From positions 2,297,001 to 2,361,000 of the forward strand of contig NZ_CP071604.1 of NCBI RefSeq assembly GCF_017357225.1: a DNA stretch of 64,000 nucleotides, in the 5' to 3' direction. This document shows, one piece after another, positions 1 to 9,666 of the stretch (its first letter is position 1; each line of letters begins with the position of its first letter). A program made the translations under genes and the position numbers. The stretch is from Rhizobium binae (GTDB taxonomy: Bacteria > Pseudomonadota > Alphaproteobacteria > Rhizobiales > Rhizobiaceae). The notes below the pieces were generated by a model, which saw only the letters and a list, made by a program, of their open reading frames with translations, searched no databases and had not been told where the DNA came from.

Positions 1-493
1 CACGCAACGGCGCAAGGCGATCATCGTCGGCATTCTGGCCGCGACTGTTCTGCGAATTGTCTTTGCCAGCGTTGCGGTCTATCTGCTGGCGATCGTCGGC
101 CTGCTGCTGGCCGGCGGCCTGCTGCTGCTCTGGGTTTGCTGGAAGATGTGGCGCGAGCTTCGCAATGGCCAAAGCGAAGAGCACATGGCCGAAAGCGGCG
201 AAGGTGCACCGAAAAAGACCTTCTTCCAGGCGGCGACCCAGATCGTCATCGCCGACGTCTCGATGTCACTCGACAACGTGCTCGCCGTGGCGGGAGCTGC
301 GCGCGAACATCCGAGCGTGCTGGTGCTCGGCCTCGGTCTGTCGATCGCGCTCATGGGCATCGCCGCCAATCTGATCGCCCGGCTGCTCGGCCATCATCGC
401 TGGATCGCCTATATCGGTCTGCTGATTATCCTCTACGTTTCGCTCGATATGATCTATCGTGGCGCCGTCGAGGTTCTGCCTTATATGCAGTGA
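1..493 (+). CDS. TerC family integral membrane protein (5' end outside window)
   Basis: The reading frame is open from the window edge, so only the C-terminal 163 residues or so are present. Hydrophobic helices flank a charged cytoplasmic loop (near KMWRELRNGQ). After the loop comes the conserved TerC segment around IVIADVSMSLDNVLAVAG, whose acidic residue in the SLDN motif is typical of the family. TerC/Alx proteins are inner-membrane proteins linked to metal (manganese, tellurite) homeostasis; the substrate here is inferred only. The gene ends with TGA and converges on the leftward MBL hydrolase gene. Confidence 0.85.
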   Translation, partial: TQRRKAIIVGILAATVLRIVFASVAVYLLAIVGLLLAGGLLLLWVCWKMWRELRNGQSEEHMAESGEGAPKKTFFQAATQIVIADVSMSLDNVLAVAGAAREHPSVLVLGLGLSIALMGIAANLIARLLGHHRWIAYIGLLIILYVSLDMIYRGAVEVLPYMQ

Positions 494-568
494 ACCTGCT
501 TCAGGGTCGGGGTTCGCCCGACCAGCTGCGTCCTTTCAGACACAGTGCAGACGCTGCAGCGCTTGGAT

Positions 569-1384
569 TTATGCGCTGACCTCAATCTCGAAGCTCATCT
601 GGTCAAACGCAGGCACCACATGCTCGGGCGTCTCAGCCATCACCGCGTCGTAATCGAGCGGCGTATGCATATGGGTGAGAATCGCCCGTTTCGGCTTGAG
701 CCGGCCGATCCAGTCGAGCGACTGTTCCAGCGACAGATGGCTCGGATGATAGGTGTATTGCAGGGCGTCGATGATCAGAACGTCGAGATTCTGCAGCTTC
801 TCCACGGTCTGCGGCGGAAAATCGCTGATATCACTGCAATAAGCCACGTCGCCGATGCGGAAGCCGAGTGATTGGATATCGCCATGCTGCTGGATATGCG
901 GGTAAAAGTCGATCTTGCCGCCGGGGCCGCGGATTTCGACGGCCTCGTCGACATTTTCGATGACAACAGGCAGCACGATCGGCGGGTAATTGCTGCCGGG
1001 CGGCGTCTCCAGGCAATAGCGGAAGGCTTCGCGCAGCCTGTCCATCGTATATTGATCGGCAAAGATCGGCACCCGACGGCGCGTATTGTGGAAATAGCCG
1101 CGCAGATCGTCGATGCCGTGGATGTGATCGGCATGCGGATGGCTATAGAGTACGGCATCGACATGGTCGGCCCCTGCCCTGATCATCTGCTCACGAAAAT
1201 CCGGCCCGGTATCGACGACGACAGTCGTGACGCCGTCGGGGCCGAATTGCTGCACCATGAACGAGGCGCGCGTGCGCCGGTTTTTTGGATTATCGGGATT
1301 GCAGGCGCCCCAGTCGCCGGTAATGCGCGGCACGCCCGGTGACGACGAACAGCCGAGAATGGTGAAACGCCGCCGATAGAGCAC
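569..1384 (-). CDS. MBL-fold metallo-hydrolase (PhnP-like)
   Basis: This 271-residue protein carries the metallo-beta-lactamase signature SHPHADH followed by GIDDL, a later CSDISD stretch and a C-terminal THMH, which together supply the usual two-metal ligands. It resembles the PhnP/RNase Z-like phosphodiesterase branch, but the substrate is unknown. I chose the GTG at 1384 because it lies 4 bases after the tatD stop and begins a natural N-terminus (VLYRRRFTILGCSSSPGVP). The frame stays open upstream only inside tatD. It is the last gene of the leftward run metG-tatD-MBL and is probably translationally coupled to tatD. Confidence 0.88.
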   Translation of the reverse strand: MLYRRRFTILGCSSSPGVPRITGDWGACNPDNPKNRRTRASFMVQQFGPDGVTTVVVDTGPDFREQMIRAGADHVDAVLYSHPHADHIHGIDDLRGYFHNTRRRVPIFADQYTMDRLREAFRYCLETPPGSNYPPIVLPVVIENVDEAVEIRGPGGKIDFYPHIQQHGDIQSLGFRIGDVAYCSDISDFPPQTVEKLQNLDVLIIDALQYTYHPSHLSLEQSLDWIGRLKPKRAILTHMHTPLDYDAVMAETPEHVVPAFDQMSFEIEVSA

Positions 1385-1388
1385 GCCG

Positions 1389-2171
1389 CTAGATCCTCGG
1401 CATTTTCGAGAACAGGCGCAAAGCGTTCTCCGTCGTGATCCGGGCGGCCTCCGCATAGGAAAGTCCGATCGTCTCGGCGAGAACTTCGGCCGTATTGACG
1501 ACATAGGACGGCTCATTGCGCTTGCCGCGCCAGCGCTTCGGCGCCAGATAGGGCGCGTCCGTTTCCACCAGCAGCCGCTCATGCGGGATCGTCTTGGCAA
1601 TCTCGCGCAGCTCTTCCGATTTGGGGAAAGTCAGGATACCCGAGAAGGAAACATAGCCGCCGAGCGCCACGCCGGTCCTTGCCAGTTCCGGGCCCGCCGA
1701 GAAGCAGTGCAGGATGAAGGGGAAGGCTCCCTTCCCGGTTTCCTCGGTCAGGATGGAAGCCATATCTTCATCGGCGCTGCGGCTATGGATGACGAGCGGA
1801 AGCTGCGTTTCCCGAGCAGCCGCAATATGCCGGCGAAAGCCGGTCTGCTGGTCCTCGGGCTTCTGCGTGTCGTAGAAATAGTCGAGCCCCGCCTCGCCGA
1901 TCGCCACCACCTTTTGATGGGCGTTCGCCAGGCGCACGAGGTCTTCCGTCTGGATGTCCAGCTCGTCGCCGGCATTATTCGGGTGCGTGCCGACGGAGCA
2001 GAATACTGAAGGATATTTTTCGGTAATGGCGAGCAGCCCGTCGAGCTTGCGCACGCGCGTCGAGATCGTCACCATCTGCTTGACGCCGGCCTGATGCGCA
2101 CGCGTGACAATCTCGTCGCGCTCTGCCTCGAAGTCGGCGAAATCGAGATGGCAATGGGTATCGATCAGCAC
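1389..2171 (-). CDS. tatD: TatD family metal-dependent hydrolase/DNase
   Basis: This 260-residue TIM-barrel amidohydrolase starts with the diagnostic IDTHCHLD metal-binding motif. Further family motifs are GEAGLDYF, LVIHSR, ILHCFSAG and, near the C-terminus, ETDAPYLAPKRWRGKRNEP. TatD-type enzymes are 3'-5' exonucleases or DNases acting in DNA repair or turnover. The GTG start at 2171 is chosen because it sits directly before IDTHCHLD and only 4 bases after the metG stop. The gene is packed between metG and the MBL hydrolase, a common alphaproteobacterial arrangement. Confidence 0.92.
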   Translation of the reverse strand: MLIDTHCHLDFADFEAERDEIVTRAHQAGVKQMVTISTRVRKLDGLLAITEKYPSVFCSVGTHPNNAGDELDIQTEDLVRLANAHQKVVAIGEAGLDYFYDTQKPEDQQTGFRRHIAAARETQLPLVIHSRSADEDMASILTEETGKGAFPFILHCFSAGPELARTGVALGGYVSFSGILTFPKSEELREIAKTIPHERLLVETDAPYLAPKRWRGKRNEPSYVVNTAEVLAETIGLSYAEAARITTENALRLFSKMPRI

Positions 2172-2175
2172 GGCC

Positions 2176-3726
2176 TCAGGCCTCCAGAGCCACGTAACGC
2201 GGGAAGACCGGCGTCGGTGCCTCGAGCGGCGTTCCGGCAACAAGGCGGCCGGCCTCGCCGAGGGCGGCAAAATCGCGCTTGTCGGCAGGCGCAGCCACGA
2301 GGTCGAGCAGCTTCCCCGACGATTCCGGCATGAACGGCTGCAGCAAGATGGCGATCTGGCGCACGACTTCGGCGGTGACGTAAAGCACCGTGCCCATGCG
2401 CTCCGGATCGGTCTTCTTCAGCGCCCACGGCGCCTGGCCGGCGAAATAGCGGTCGGTCTCGGAAACGACTGCAATGATCGAGGCAAGCGCCCGGTGGATC
2501 TGCTGCTTGCCCATATCCTCGCGCGTCGACGCGTGCAGCGCGTCGGCCTGCGCCAGCATCGACTTGTCCTCGTCGGTGAGCGGCCCGCATTCCGGGATTT
2601 TCCCGTCACAGTTCTTGACGATCATCGACAGCGAGCGGCTGGCAAGGTTGCCGATGCCGTTGGCAAGGTCGGAATTGATGCGCGTGCCGATCGCCTCTTC
2701 GCTGTAGCTGCCGTCCTGGCCGAAGGAAACTTCGCGCAGGAAGAAGTAGCGCACCTGATCGAGACCGAAATGGTTCACCAGATTGACGGGATCGACGACG
2801 TTGCCGAGCGACTTCGACATCTTCTCGCCCTTGTTGAGCAGGAAGCCGTGGGCAAACACCCGCTTCGGCAGCGGCAGCTTCGCCGACATCAGGAAGGCCG
2901 GCCAATAGACGGCATGGAAGCGGATGATGTCCTTGCCGATGATGTGCACATCCGCCGGCCAGTATTTCGCCCGCGGGCCGTTCCTGTCCTCGATATAGCC
3001 TGTCGCAGTGAGGTAGTTGGTCAGCGCGTCGACCCAGACATACATGACGTGGGACGGATCGTTCGGCACTTTGATGCCCCAGTCGAAGGTCGTGCGCGAG
3101 ACCGAGAGATCCTTGAGACCGGACTTGACGAAGGAAACTACCTCGTTGCGGCGCTCGGCTGGACCGATGAAGTCGGGATTCTCTTCGTAGTGCTTCAGCA
3201 GCTTCTCCTGGTATTCGGAGAGCTTGAAGAAATAGCTTGCCTCTTCCACCCACTCGACGGGCGTGCCCTGCGGGCCGTAGCGCACGCCGTCGGCGCGCAG
3301 CTCCGTCTCGTTTTCCTGGTAATAGGCCTCGTCGCGCACCGAATACCAGCCGGCATAGCTGTCCTTGTAGATGTCGCCATTATCGGCCATCAGTTTCCAG
3401 ATGTTCCTCGACGTCTCGTGATGACGCTCCTGCGTGGTGCGGATGAAGTCGTCATTCGAAGCGTTGAGCAGCTTCGCCATCGCCTCGAATTCGCCGGAGT
3501 TGCGGTCGGCGAGCGCCTGCGCGGTAATCCCCTCGGCGCGCGCCGTCTGCTGCATCTTCTGGCCGTGTTCGTCGGTGCCCGTCAGGAAGAAAACATCCCT
3601 GCCGTCCAGGCGCTGGTAGCGCGCCATCGCATCCGTCGCGATCAGCTCATAGGCATGGCCGATATGCGGCTTGCCGTTCGGATAGGAAATCGCGGTGGTG
3701 ATGTAAAAGGGTGTTTTGTCTGTCAT
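2176..3726 (-). CDS. metG: Methionyl-tRNA synthetase
   Basis: This class I aminoacyl-tRNA synthetase of 516 residues charges initiator and elongator tRNA-Met. The HIGH motif is at PHIGHAYE (about residue 20) and the KMSKS loop is intact ([10 protein letters not shown], about residue 300). Its length fits the short MetG form without the C-terminal tRNA-binding extension. I prefer the ATG at 3726 ([11 protein letters not shown]); an in-frame start three codons upstream is possible. It is the first gene of a tight run with tatD and the MBL hydrolase. Confidence 0.97.
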   Translation of the reverse strand: MTDKTPFYITTAISYPNGKPHIGHAYELIATDAMARYQRLDGRDVFFLTGTDEHGQKMQQTARAEGITAQALADRNSGEFEAMAKLLNASNDDFIRTTQERHHETSRNIWKLMADNGDIYKDSYAGWYSVRDEAYYQENETELRADGVRYGPQGTPVEWVEEASYFFKLSEYQEKLLKHYEENPDFIGPAERRNEVVSFVKSGLKDLSVSRTTFDWGIKVPNDPSHVMYVWVDALTNYLTATGYIEDRNGPRAKYWPADVHIIGKDIIRFHAVYWPAFLMSAKLPLPKRVFAHGFLLNKGEKMSKSLGNVVDPVNLVNHFGLDQVRYFFLREVSFGQDGSYSEEAIGTRINSDLANGIGNLASRSLSMIVKNCDGKIPECGPLTDEDKSMLAQADALHASTREDMGKQQIHRALASIIAVVSETDRYFAGQAPWALKKTDPERMGTVLYVTAEVVRQIAILLQPFMPESSGKLLDLVAAPADKRDFAALGEAGRLVAGTPLEAPTPVFPRYVALEA

Positions 3727-3959
3727 AGCTGCCAATGTCCGGCTTACTCTATAAAAATGGTCAGCCGCTCTTAGCGCATGTCACCGTCTAGCGAAACATC
3801 AAGTTTTCGCGCCGTCGATGATTTCCGGGACACGGGGTCGTGAACTTGACTCCGCTTCGCACGCAATTTACCGGTCGTCAGAAAGAGGGCGGGACAGAAC
3901 AAAGTGCCAGTTTTCATGTACCGGGATAGTCGTGGCCGCGCGCCGTCGGAGGCGCTTGC
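3727..3959. other. Divergent intergenic region metG / TauE-SafE permease
   Basis: These 233 bases must hold the promoters of leftward metG and the rightward permease. I see a GGAGG about 9 bases before the TTG start of the permease, but no convincing repeat, terminator or RNA gene. Confidence 0.4.
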
Positions 3960-4748
3960 TTGACATTCGAGCCGCTCTATTCGCTTTCCGGCCTATTCGT
4001 CGGCGCGCTTGTCGGCATCACCGGCGTTGGTGGCGGCTCGCTGATGACGCCCCTGCTGGTGCTGCTGTTCGGCGTCCATCCCGCAACGGCCGTCGGCACC
4101 GATCTCCTTTATGCGGCGATTACCAAAACCGCGGGAACTGCCGTTCACGGCATGCATGGACGGGTCAACTGGAAGATCGTCGGCAGTCTCGCCGCCGGCA
4201 GCGTGCCGGCCGCCCTGCTGATGCTCTGGCTTCTGGCCGGCGTCGATCGCAAAAGCATCGGCGTGACCAACACCATCACGGTCGCGCTCGGCTGGCTGCT
4301 TGTCATGACCGCGATCATGCTGGTCTTCCGCGGTTCCATACTGGAATTGGCGCGCCGCGCCATCGGCCATCGCGCACCGCCGCGGCCGACAACCATTCTG
4401 ATCCTCACAGTCCTTCTCGGATTCTGCCTCGGGGTCTTGGTCACGCTGACCTCGGTCGGCGCCGGCGCGCTAGGCGTGACGATCCTGCTCCTCCTCTATC
4501 CCAGGCTGGATGTGCGTGAAATCGTCGGTTCCGACATCGTCCACGCGGTGCCGCTAACCCTGATCGGCGGCACCGGCTACTGGCTGATCGGCGAGATCGA
4601 CTGGGCAATGCTGCTTGCCCTGCTTGTCGGCTCGATCCCCGGCATCGTCATCGGAAGCCTTCTGGCGCCGAGGCTGCATGAACGCACGATCCGCATCGTC
4701 CTGGCAGCGACCCTGGCCGTTGTCGCATGGAAGCTGCTGGCTGGCTGA
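3960..4748 (+). CDS. Sulfite exporter TauE/SafE family permease
   Basis: This 262-residue membrane protein has about eight hydrophobic segments in two halves. The first opens with the family hallmark GALVGITGVGGGSLMTP, and the second half repeats the pattern with TLTSVGAGALGVT. TauE/SafE proteins move sulfite, sulfoacetate or other organosulfur anions across the inner membrane; the substrate here is not predictable. The start is TTG at 3960, supported by an upstream GGAGG. The gene is on the opposite strand to its neighbours and sits between holB and metG, interrupting an otherwise leftward block. Confidence 0.9.
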   Translation: MTFEPLYSLSGLFVGALVGITGVGGGSLMTPLLVLLFGVHPATAVGTDLLYAAITKTAGTAVHGMHGRVNWKIVGSLAAGSVPAALLMLWLLAGVDRKSIGVTNTITVALGWLLVMTAIMLVFRGSILELARRAIGHRAPPRPTTILILTVLLGFCLGVLVTLTSVGAGALGVTILLLLYPRLDVREIVGSDIVHAVPLTLIGGTGYWLIGEIDWAMLLALLVGSIPGIVIGSLLAPRLHERTIRIVLAATLAVVAWKLLAG

Positions 4749-4758
4749 CCGGTCGCCG

Positions 4759-5784
4759 CTACCGACCCGGCTGCATGATATCCGCGAGAATGCTGATGAT
4801 CGTCTGTTTGCGATCGAGATTATAGGCATTGGAAACGGCAAGCCGCTCGGTGATGTCGGAATAGAGCCGCGCCAGTCGCTCGGCGGCGGCGATTTCGCCC
4901 TCGCCCGCTGCCGCACGCGCACGGTTCATGATGTCGTCACCGACATGGCTGACGAAGAAATCGAAGATGGTGTCGCTTTCCTTTCCCGACAGCGCATCGG
5001 CCAGCCGGTGCATCGCCTTGCGGGCCGCCGGCCCTTCGGCGGAAAGCACCTCGTCATAGGCCGCGATGATTTCTCCGCCGCCATAGTTCAGGAGTTTCAG
5101 CGCCTCGCCGACGCTGCCCTTGGCCGCCGCAAGCACCGCCCCGCGCTCGCCCGCTATGCCGAGATGGGCAAGCGCCGCGACGAGCGCATCGTCTGAAAGC
5201 GGTGACAGTTTCAGCGGCAGGCAGCGCGAGCGGATCGTCGGCAGCAGCCGACCCGGCGCATGCGAGAGCACCAGAAACAGCGCCCGCTTCGGCGGTTCCT
5301 CGAGAATCTTCAGAATGGCGTTGGCCGCATTGCGGTTCATGTCGTCGGCCGGGTCGATAATGACGATCCGCCAGTTGCCGGTGCCTGACGTCTGCGAGAA
5401 GAACTTCCCGGCGCGGCGCACCTCGTCGACGGTTATCGCCGATTTCACCTTGCCGGTCTTTTCGTCCACCGGCCGGGCAAGATGCAGGAGATTGTGCGAG
5501 GCGCCGGAGACGATCTGCCGGCTGACGGCAGAGTCAGGATCCGGATCGCCAATCGTCTCCGGCACCGTCGCCGGATCGGGATGCGAAAGCACATGGTTGG
5601 CGAAGCGGAAGGCGAGCGTCGCCTTGCCGATGCCCTGCGGTCCTTCGATCAGGATGGCGTGATGGCCCTTGCCGGATCGGTAGGACTGCGCGAGGAAGGC
5701 TTCGGCCTCCTCATGCCCAAATAATCTGGTGTTCGCCGCGGGCCAGATGGCGCCGTCGAGCAGTCCCGGCCTGTCCTCACTCAT
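4759..5784 (-). CDS. holB: DNA polymerase III subunit delta'
   Basis: This 341-residue clamp-loader AAA+ protein has a P-loop-like GPQGIGKAT near residue 50 and a sensor/Walker B region with [21 protein letters not shown], the characteristic delta' signature. An SRC motif (IRSRCLPL) stands at the subunit interface. Delta' works in the clamp loader that places the beta clamp on DNA. Its start overlaps the 3' end of tmk by 8 bases, so the two are almost certainly translationally coupled. Confidence 0.95.
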   Translation of the reverse strand: MSEDRPGLLDGAIWPAANTRLFGHEEAEAFLAQSYRSGKGHHAILIEGPQGIGKATLAFRFANHVLSHPDPATVPETIGDPDPDSAVSRQIVSGASHNLLHLARPVDEKTGKVKSAITVDEVRRAGKFFSQTSGTGNWRIVIIDPADDMNRNAANAILKILEEPPKRALFLVLSHAPGRLLPTIRSRCLPLKLSPLSDDALVAALAHLGIAGERGAVLAAAKGSVGEALKLLNYGGGEIIAAYDEVLSAEGPAARKAMHRLADALSGKESDTIFDFFVSHVGDDIMNRARAAAGEGEIAAAERLARLYSDITERLAVSNAYNLDRKQTIISILADIMQPGR

Positions 5785-6457
5785 GATGGGCGGCTTCCGG
5801 CATGCGGGAGCGGTCTGCGGGCGACATGAGTTGGCTGACGATCGCCAGGATCTCGGCGGCGATCGCCTCTTCCGTCTGCATGGCGTTGACCACGTGGCAG
5901 CGCTCCGGCTCCCGCGCGGCGATATCGAGAAAGGCTTCGCGCCGTTTCTCGTGGGTTTCGAGCCGCTCCTTCTCGAAGCGGTCGGGCGCTTCGGCTGCGC
6001 TGCGCTTCTGCGCCCGCTCCAGGCCGACCTTTGCGGGAATGTCGAGGATCAAGGTGCAATCCGGCACGACGCCATTGATGGCGACGCGCTGCAGTGTCTC
6101 GATGAAATCGGGTTCGAGATTGCCGGTGATCCCCTGATAGACGCGGGAGGAATCCATGAAGCGGTCGCAGAGCACGATCTTGCCGGCGGCAAGCGCCGGC
6201 CGGATCACCTCTTCGACATGGTCGTTGCGCGCAGCGGCAAAAAGGATCGCTTCCATCCGCGTGCCGAAGGCCTCGGCAGCTCCTGACAAGAGCACGTGGC
6301 GCACCGCCTCGGCGCCGGGCGACCCGCCCGGTTCCCGCGTCACCAGCACCTCCTGACCTTCGCCTTTCAGCGCCTCGGCGAGGCGGCGGATCTGCGTGGA
6401 TTTGCCCGCGCCTTCCCCGCCTTCAAACGTAACGAACAATCCCGTACCGGATGACAA
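5777..6457 (-). CDS. tmk: Thymidylate kinase
   Basis: This is dTMP kinase, about 226 residues, which makes dTDP for DNA synthesis. The P-loop is [12 protein letters not shown], followed by the DR(x) motif in [11 protein letters not shown] and the lid/substrate region [13 protein letters not shown] take the TTG at 6457 because GGGAAG precedes it by about 6 bases. A GTG at 6487 gives a slightly longer protein but lacks a Shine-Dalgarno sequence. It overlaps holB by 8 bases and follows the dacA-like gene on the same strand. Confidence 0.93.
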   Translation of the reverse strand: MSSGTGLFVTFEGGEGAGKSTQIRRLAEALKGEGQEVLVTREPGGSPGAEAVRHVLLSGAAEAFGTRMEAILFAAARNDHVEEVIRPALAAGKIVLCDRFMDSSRVYQGITGNLEPDFIETLQRVAINGVVPDCTLILDIPAKVGLERAQKRSAAEAPDRFEKERLETHEKRREAFLDIAAREPERCHVVNAMQTEEAIAAEILAIVSQLMSPADRSRMPEAAHHE

Positions 6458-6648
6458 TGACAGCTTCCCGCATTCCGGGCGCCGCACGCGCGCGCCCTGC
6501 CTATTCTATCTATCCGAAGACATCAGGAAGGAAAACCTTTCGCCGCGGCGACATAACCGCCTTCCCCGGCAAATTGTATCAGAAGGCCAGGCGTTCAAGC
6601 CTTGGACATGTGGCGGGGGGACACCACAGCCCCTTGGCGACAGCAGCT

Positions 6649-7947
6649 TCAGCCGGCGGCGGACTTGTCCCAGAGCCAGGAGAAAAACAGTGATTCGCCG
6701 AGTTCGAGCATGGCATCGACCGCGCGGCTGCTGAGCGAGCCTTCGCCAACCGCCTGCGCGGTATAGAGGGGCACTTCCCTGAGAAGCCGGCTGCCGGCGA
6801 AAATCCTGAGCGTGCCAGCCTGATAATCCGGCTGCACCGGCGCTGTCAGCGGCCAGTGATAGACGATGCGCGCCGACAGCCGGTCGGGATTGCTGACCGG
6901 AATATAGACGCTGACCGGCGCTTTGGCGACAAGGTCGACGCTGCGCGCCGCGCCGCCATAGACGCTGGCTGCGCCAATCACTTCATGCTCGGCGAATATC
7001 TGCCGGTTCTCGAAGGCCGTCAGACCCCATTCGAGCACCCGCTTTGCCTCTTCCGTCCGCTCCTTGTCGGAGGCGATTCCGGCGAGCGCCAGAAACAGCC
7101 GCCGTCCGTCGCGCTGAACCGAGGCGACGATCGAATACCCCTCACCCTCGGCAAAGCCCGTCGCAAGTCCGTCAGCGCCGAGATCGAGCCCGAGCAGCGG
7201 GTTGCGGTTGCGCTGGAAGATCCTGTTCCACTCGAAATCCGGCTGGGCAAAATAGGGATAGAGATTGGGATAGGATTGCTGGAGAGCGGCGGCAAGCGTC
7301 ACCATCTCGCGCGCCGTCACTGTGCTCTTGCCATCCGGAAGGCCGGTTGAATTGCCGAACACCGCCTTCTCCATGCCGATTTCGCGGGCGCGGCGCGTCA
7401 TCGATTCGGCGAATTGCTGCTCGCTTCCGGCCATGCCCTCGGCGAGGATGATGCAGCTGTCATTGGCACCCTGGATGGCGATGCCCTTGATCAGGTCCTC
7501 GACGCGCACACGCGATTTCAGTGCCGCAAACATCGTCGCCGTCCGCGACGGCGCGCCGCCGGTGCGCCAGGCATATTCGGAAACGGGATATTCGGTATCG
7601 AGCGTGATCTGCCCCTTGGTGACCGCCTCGAAGACGAGATCCATCGTCATCAGCTTGGCGAGCGAAGCCGGCGAAAAGCCCTGATCCTCGTTCTTGGCGA
7701 GAAGCACCGTGCCGGTGGATGCCTCGATCATATAGGCCTGCGCCGCCTTGGTGGCGAAACCTGCAGCGCTCCCATCGGCTGGCTGCGCACTTGCGGCGAG
7801 CGGCATCAGGCATGCAAGAGCAACTGCGGCGAAATCACGGCTCGGTTTCTTTTCCTCCGGAATTGCAGCAAGACAAAAGCTTAGAGCGGTTCTGCGCTTC
7901 GGCGAAAAGCGCAACCGTTCCAGAAGGACAAGCACAGGCCTCAGCAT
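6649..7947 (-). CDS. D-alanyl-D-alanine carboxypeptidase-like protein (S11), degenerate motifs
   Basis: This periplasmic S11 penicillin-binding-protein homologue (432 residues from the chosen ATG) has a signal-peptide-like stretch (FAAVALACLMPLAASAQ), an N-terminal transpeptidase-like domain and a C-terminal beta-rich PBP5-like domain. The SxxK nucleophile motif is present (SLAK, residues 95-98). However, the usual SxN reads GAN (160-162) and the usual KTG reads ATG (262-264). Both changes are expected to weaken or abolish catalysis, though they may be normal for this rhizobial subfamily. The start is doubtful: the N-terminal residues before the signal peptide are encoded partly by a palindromic repeat, and a GGAGG lies just before the signal peptide. 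Confidence 0.8.
   Translation of the reverse strand: MLRPVLVLLERLRFSPKRRTALSFCLAAIPEEKKPSRDFAAVALACLMPLAASAQPADGSAAGFATKAAQAYMIEASTGTVLLAKNEDQGFSPASLAKLMTMDLVFEAVTKGQITLDTEYPVSEYAWRTGGAPSRTATMFAALKSRVRVEDLIKGIAIQGANDSCIILAEGMAGSEQQFAESMTRRAREIGMEKAVFGNSTGLPDGKSTVTAREMVTLAAALQQSYPNLYPYFAQPDFEWNRIFQRNRNPLLGLDLGADGLATGFAEGEGYSIVASVQRDGRRLFLALAGIASDKERTEEAKRVLEWGLTAFENRQIFAEHEVIGAASVYGGAARSVDLVAKAPVSVYIPVSNPDRLSARIVYHWPLTAPVQPDYQAGTLRIFAGSRLLREVPLYTAQAVGEGSLSSRAVDAMLELGESLFFSWLWDKSAAG
7883..7921. repeat. Rhizobial-type palindromic repeat (agagcggtt...aaccgttc)
   Basis: An imperfect inverted repeat runs from AGAGCGGTT to AACCGTTC around a GCGCTTCGGCGAAAAGCGC core. I recognise it as a motif common between rhizobial genes. 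Here it falls inside the nominal N-terminal codons of the S11 peptidase gene, which casts doubt on that start. Confidence 0.7.
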
Positions 7948-8018
7948 CGCAATTCCCATCCCTCGACGACATTTTGGAGAAGGTTAGAGCGCCGCGAAAT
8001 CCGATGCAATCGCCCTGC

Positions 8019-9125
8019 TCAGCGCGCCGCGGATTTTGCCTGCTGGCGCTTGGCCGCGGCAAGGATCGAGGCCTGCGTCAGCCCGTCATTGCGTACCATC
8101 ACCGCGTCGAAGGCGAGATCGACCGTCACCGTCTTCACGTCCTCGTTCTGAAAGCCGAGCGCGAGGGAAGGCTGCGAGCCGCCATAGGGCCGCTCATAGG
8201 GCATGGGACCGATCTCCGGCAGCACGACCACCTGATCGAAGGCCGGCGCGGCGTTGGAGGACGGAGCCGGTGGCGCCACCAGGACATGGGCGGCCGGGGC
8301 AAGCGCGGGTGCCGCATTGTAGCGTGCGCTCGGCGTCGAGCCCGCATAGGAGGTCGCCGACACCGGCACCGGCACATTGGCCGGCTGCGGCTGGTAATCT
8401 TCCGCGCTCTGCAGCTGATCGCGGGTAATCTTGCGGCTGTTGGAGGCAACCATGACGCCGCTTGCAATCTGCCCTTCCGGATTGACGCCGGGGATGCGGC
8501 TACCCTTAGGCACGTAGGAAGCCATCAGATAGGGCATGTCGTGGCCGTCCATGCGAGCGCGACCGACATATTGCACGCGCACCTTGCCGGTGCCGCTGTG
8601 CTGCAGATCGAGCATGTCGGCCGTCTTGTTCGAAAGGTCGATGATGCGACCTTCGTGGTAGGGACCACGATCGTTGACGCGCACGATGATCGAGGAGCCG
8701 TTCTCGACATTGGTGACGCGCGCATAGCTCGGCAGCGGGAAGGTCGGATGCGCTGCGGAGAGATGCATCTGGTCGTAGACTTCGCCGTTCGCCGTCAAGC
8801 GTCCGTGAAAGGCCGAACCGTACCAGGAAGCGATGCCGACCTTGTTATAGGAAAAATCTTCCTTCGGATAATACCACTTGCCCTTCACCACATAAGGATT
8901 GCCGACCATGTAGCGGCCGCCACCCTTCGGGATGTTATTGCCGGTGGCGACGCGGGGGCTGGCCTTCACGCCATATTCGGATTCGGAGAAATACTCTTTG
9001 CCGTGGGCTCTCTTTTTCGGAACGGCCTGTGTCGTGCCACACGCCGCAACCGTCGCACACATCGCCGATATCGCCAGCCATCGCGCTGTCGTGGCGAAAG
9101 ACGCCGCCCCGTATCCCAATGTCAT
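8019..9125 (-). CDS. rlpA: RlpA-like septal ring lytic transglycosylase lipoprotein
   Basis: This 368-residue protein begins with a lipoprotein signal ending in the lipobox VAAC. It carries the double-psi beta-barrel of RlpA: GIASWYGSAFHGRLTANGE, then a VRVNDRGPYHEGRIIDLS stretch with the conserved Asp. RlpA cleaves denuded glycan strands at the septum. The C-terminal half is a low-complexity Pro/Ala-rich region without an obvious SPOR domain. I chose the ATG at 9125 because GGGA sits just upstream; a TTG six codons earlier is also in frame. It lies upstream of the S11 peptidase gene on the same strand. Confidence 0.85.
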   Translation of the reverse strand: MTLGYGAASFATTARWLAISAMCATVAACGTTQAVPKKRAHGKEYFSESEYGVKASPRVATGNNIPKGGGRYMVGNPYVVKGKWYYPKEDFSYNKVGIASWYGSAFHGRLTANGEVYDQMHLSAAHPTFPLPSYARVTNVENGSSIIVRVNDRGPYHEGRIIDLSNKTADMLDLQHSGTGKVRVQYVGRARMDGHDMPYLMASYVPKGSRIPGVNPEGQIASGVMVASNSRKITRDQLQSAEDYQPQPANVPVPVSATSYAGSTPSARYNAAPALAPAAHVLVAPPAPSSNAAPAFDQVVVLPEIGPMPYERPYGGSQPSLALGFQNEDVKTVTVDLAFDAVMVRNDGLTQASILAAAKRQQAKSAAR

Positions 9126-9666
9126 ATGTCCCACGCCGCTCAAAGATCGTTATGGTTAAGCAATCTTGCCCCATCTCGGGCCAATAACGCCTTATGCCCA
9201 CCCGCCTAACGAGACTTTAATCTTGCTAGGTTCGTGGCGAATTTACGAATGTTTTCGAAGCGATAGCGACAATTCCAATCATTATGGTTTACAAATTACT
9301 AATCCAAGGCTGCCGCCCGCCCTTCTTTGGCCGCAGCCAAAACGGCAATGGGCGTGCCGATGCGGATCATTTGGCGACTTCAAAGCCAGCTTTCGGCGCC
9401 TGGGATGCCCCAGAGCGAAACAGCTGCGACATGAAGGTTAACGGCCACCCTGCGCCAATCTCCGCTGGAGTTCGAGCTTTCATCTCAGGGTAGTTGCGCA
9501 GGTTGCTTTTCACCCAGCTCGGTCCGGCTCGCGACGGTAACGAGGGTAACCGCTCCCTTGTGGCGTGTAGTTTGTTACTTGACTCAAAGTGGAGTAGAAA
9601 CTTTATTTGCGGCGTTCGGGTCGTCGCCCGGCGTCCTTTCCACGCTCATCTTTAGGGAGACGAGCT
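9126..9666. other. Intergenic region between rlpA-like and VCBS-like genes
   Basis: About 540 bases without a convincing gene. The only coding candidate is a 20-codon ATG frame near 9431, with no support. The AT-richer part (9220-9300) probably holds divergent promoters. The end (AGGGAGA) is the ribosome binding site of the next gene. Confidence 0.4.

Noticed and set aside
2104..3774. Long open frame (556 codons) on the plus strand
   Set aside because: It lies fully antisense to metG, whose HIGH and KMSKS motifs are clear. The product is Arg/His-rich low complexity, typical of a shadow frame in GC-rich DNA.
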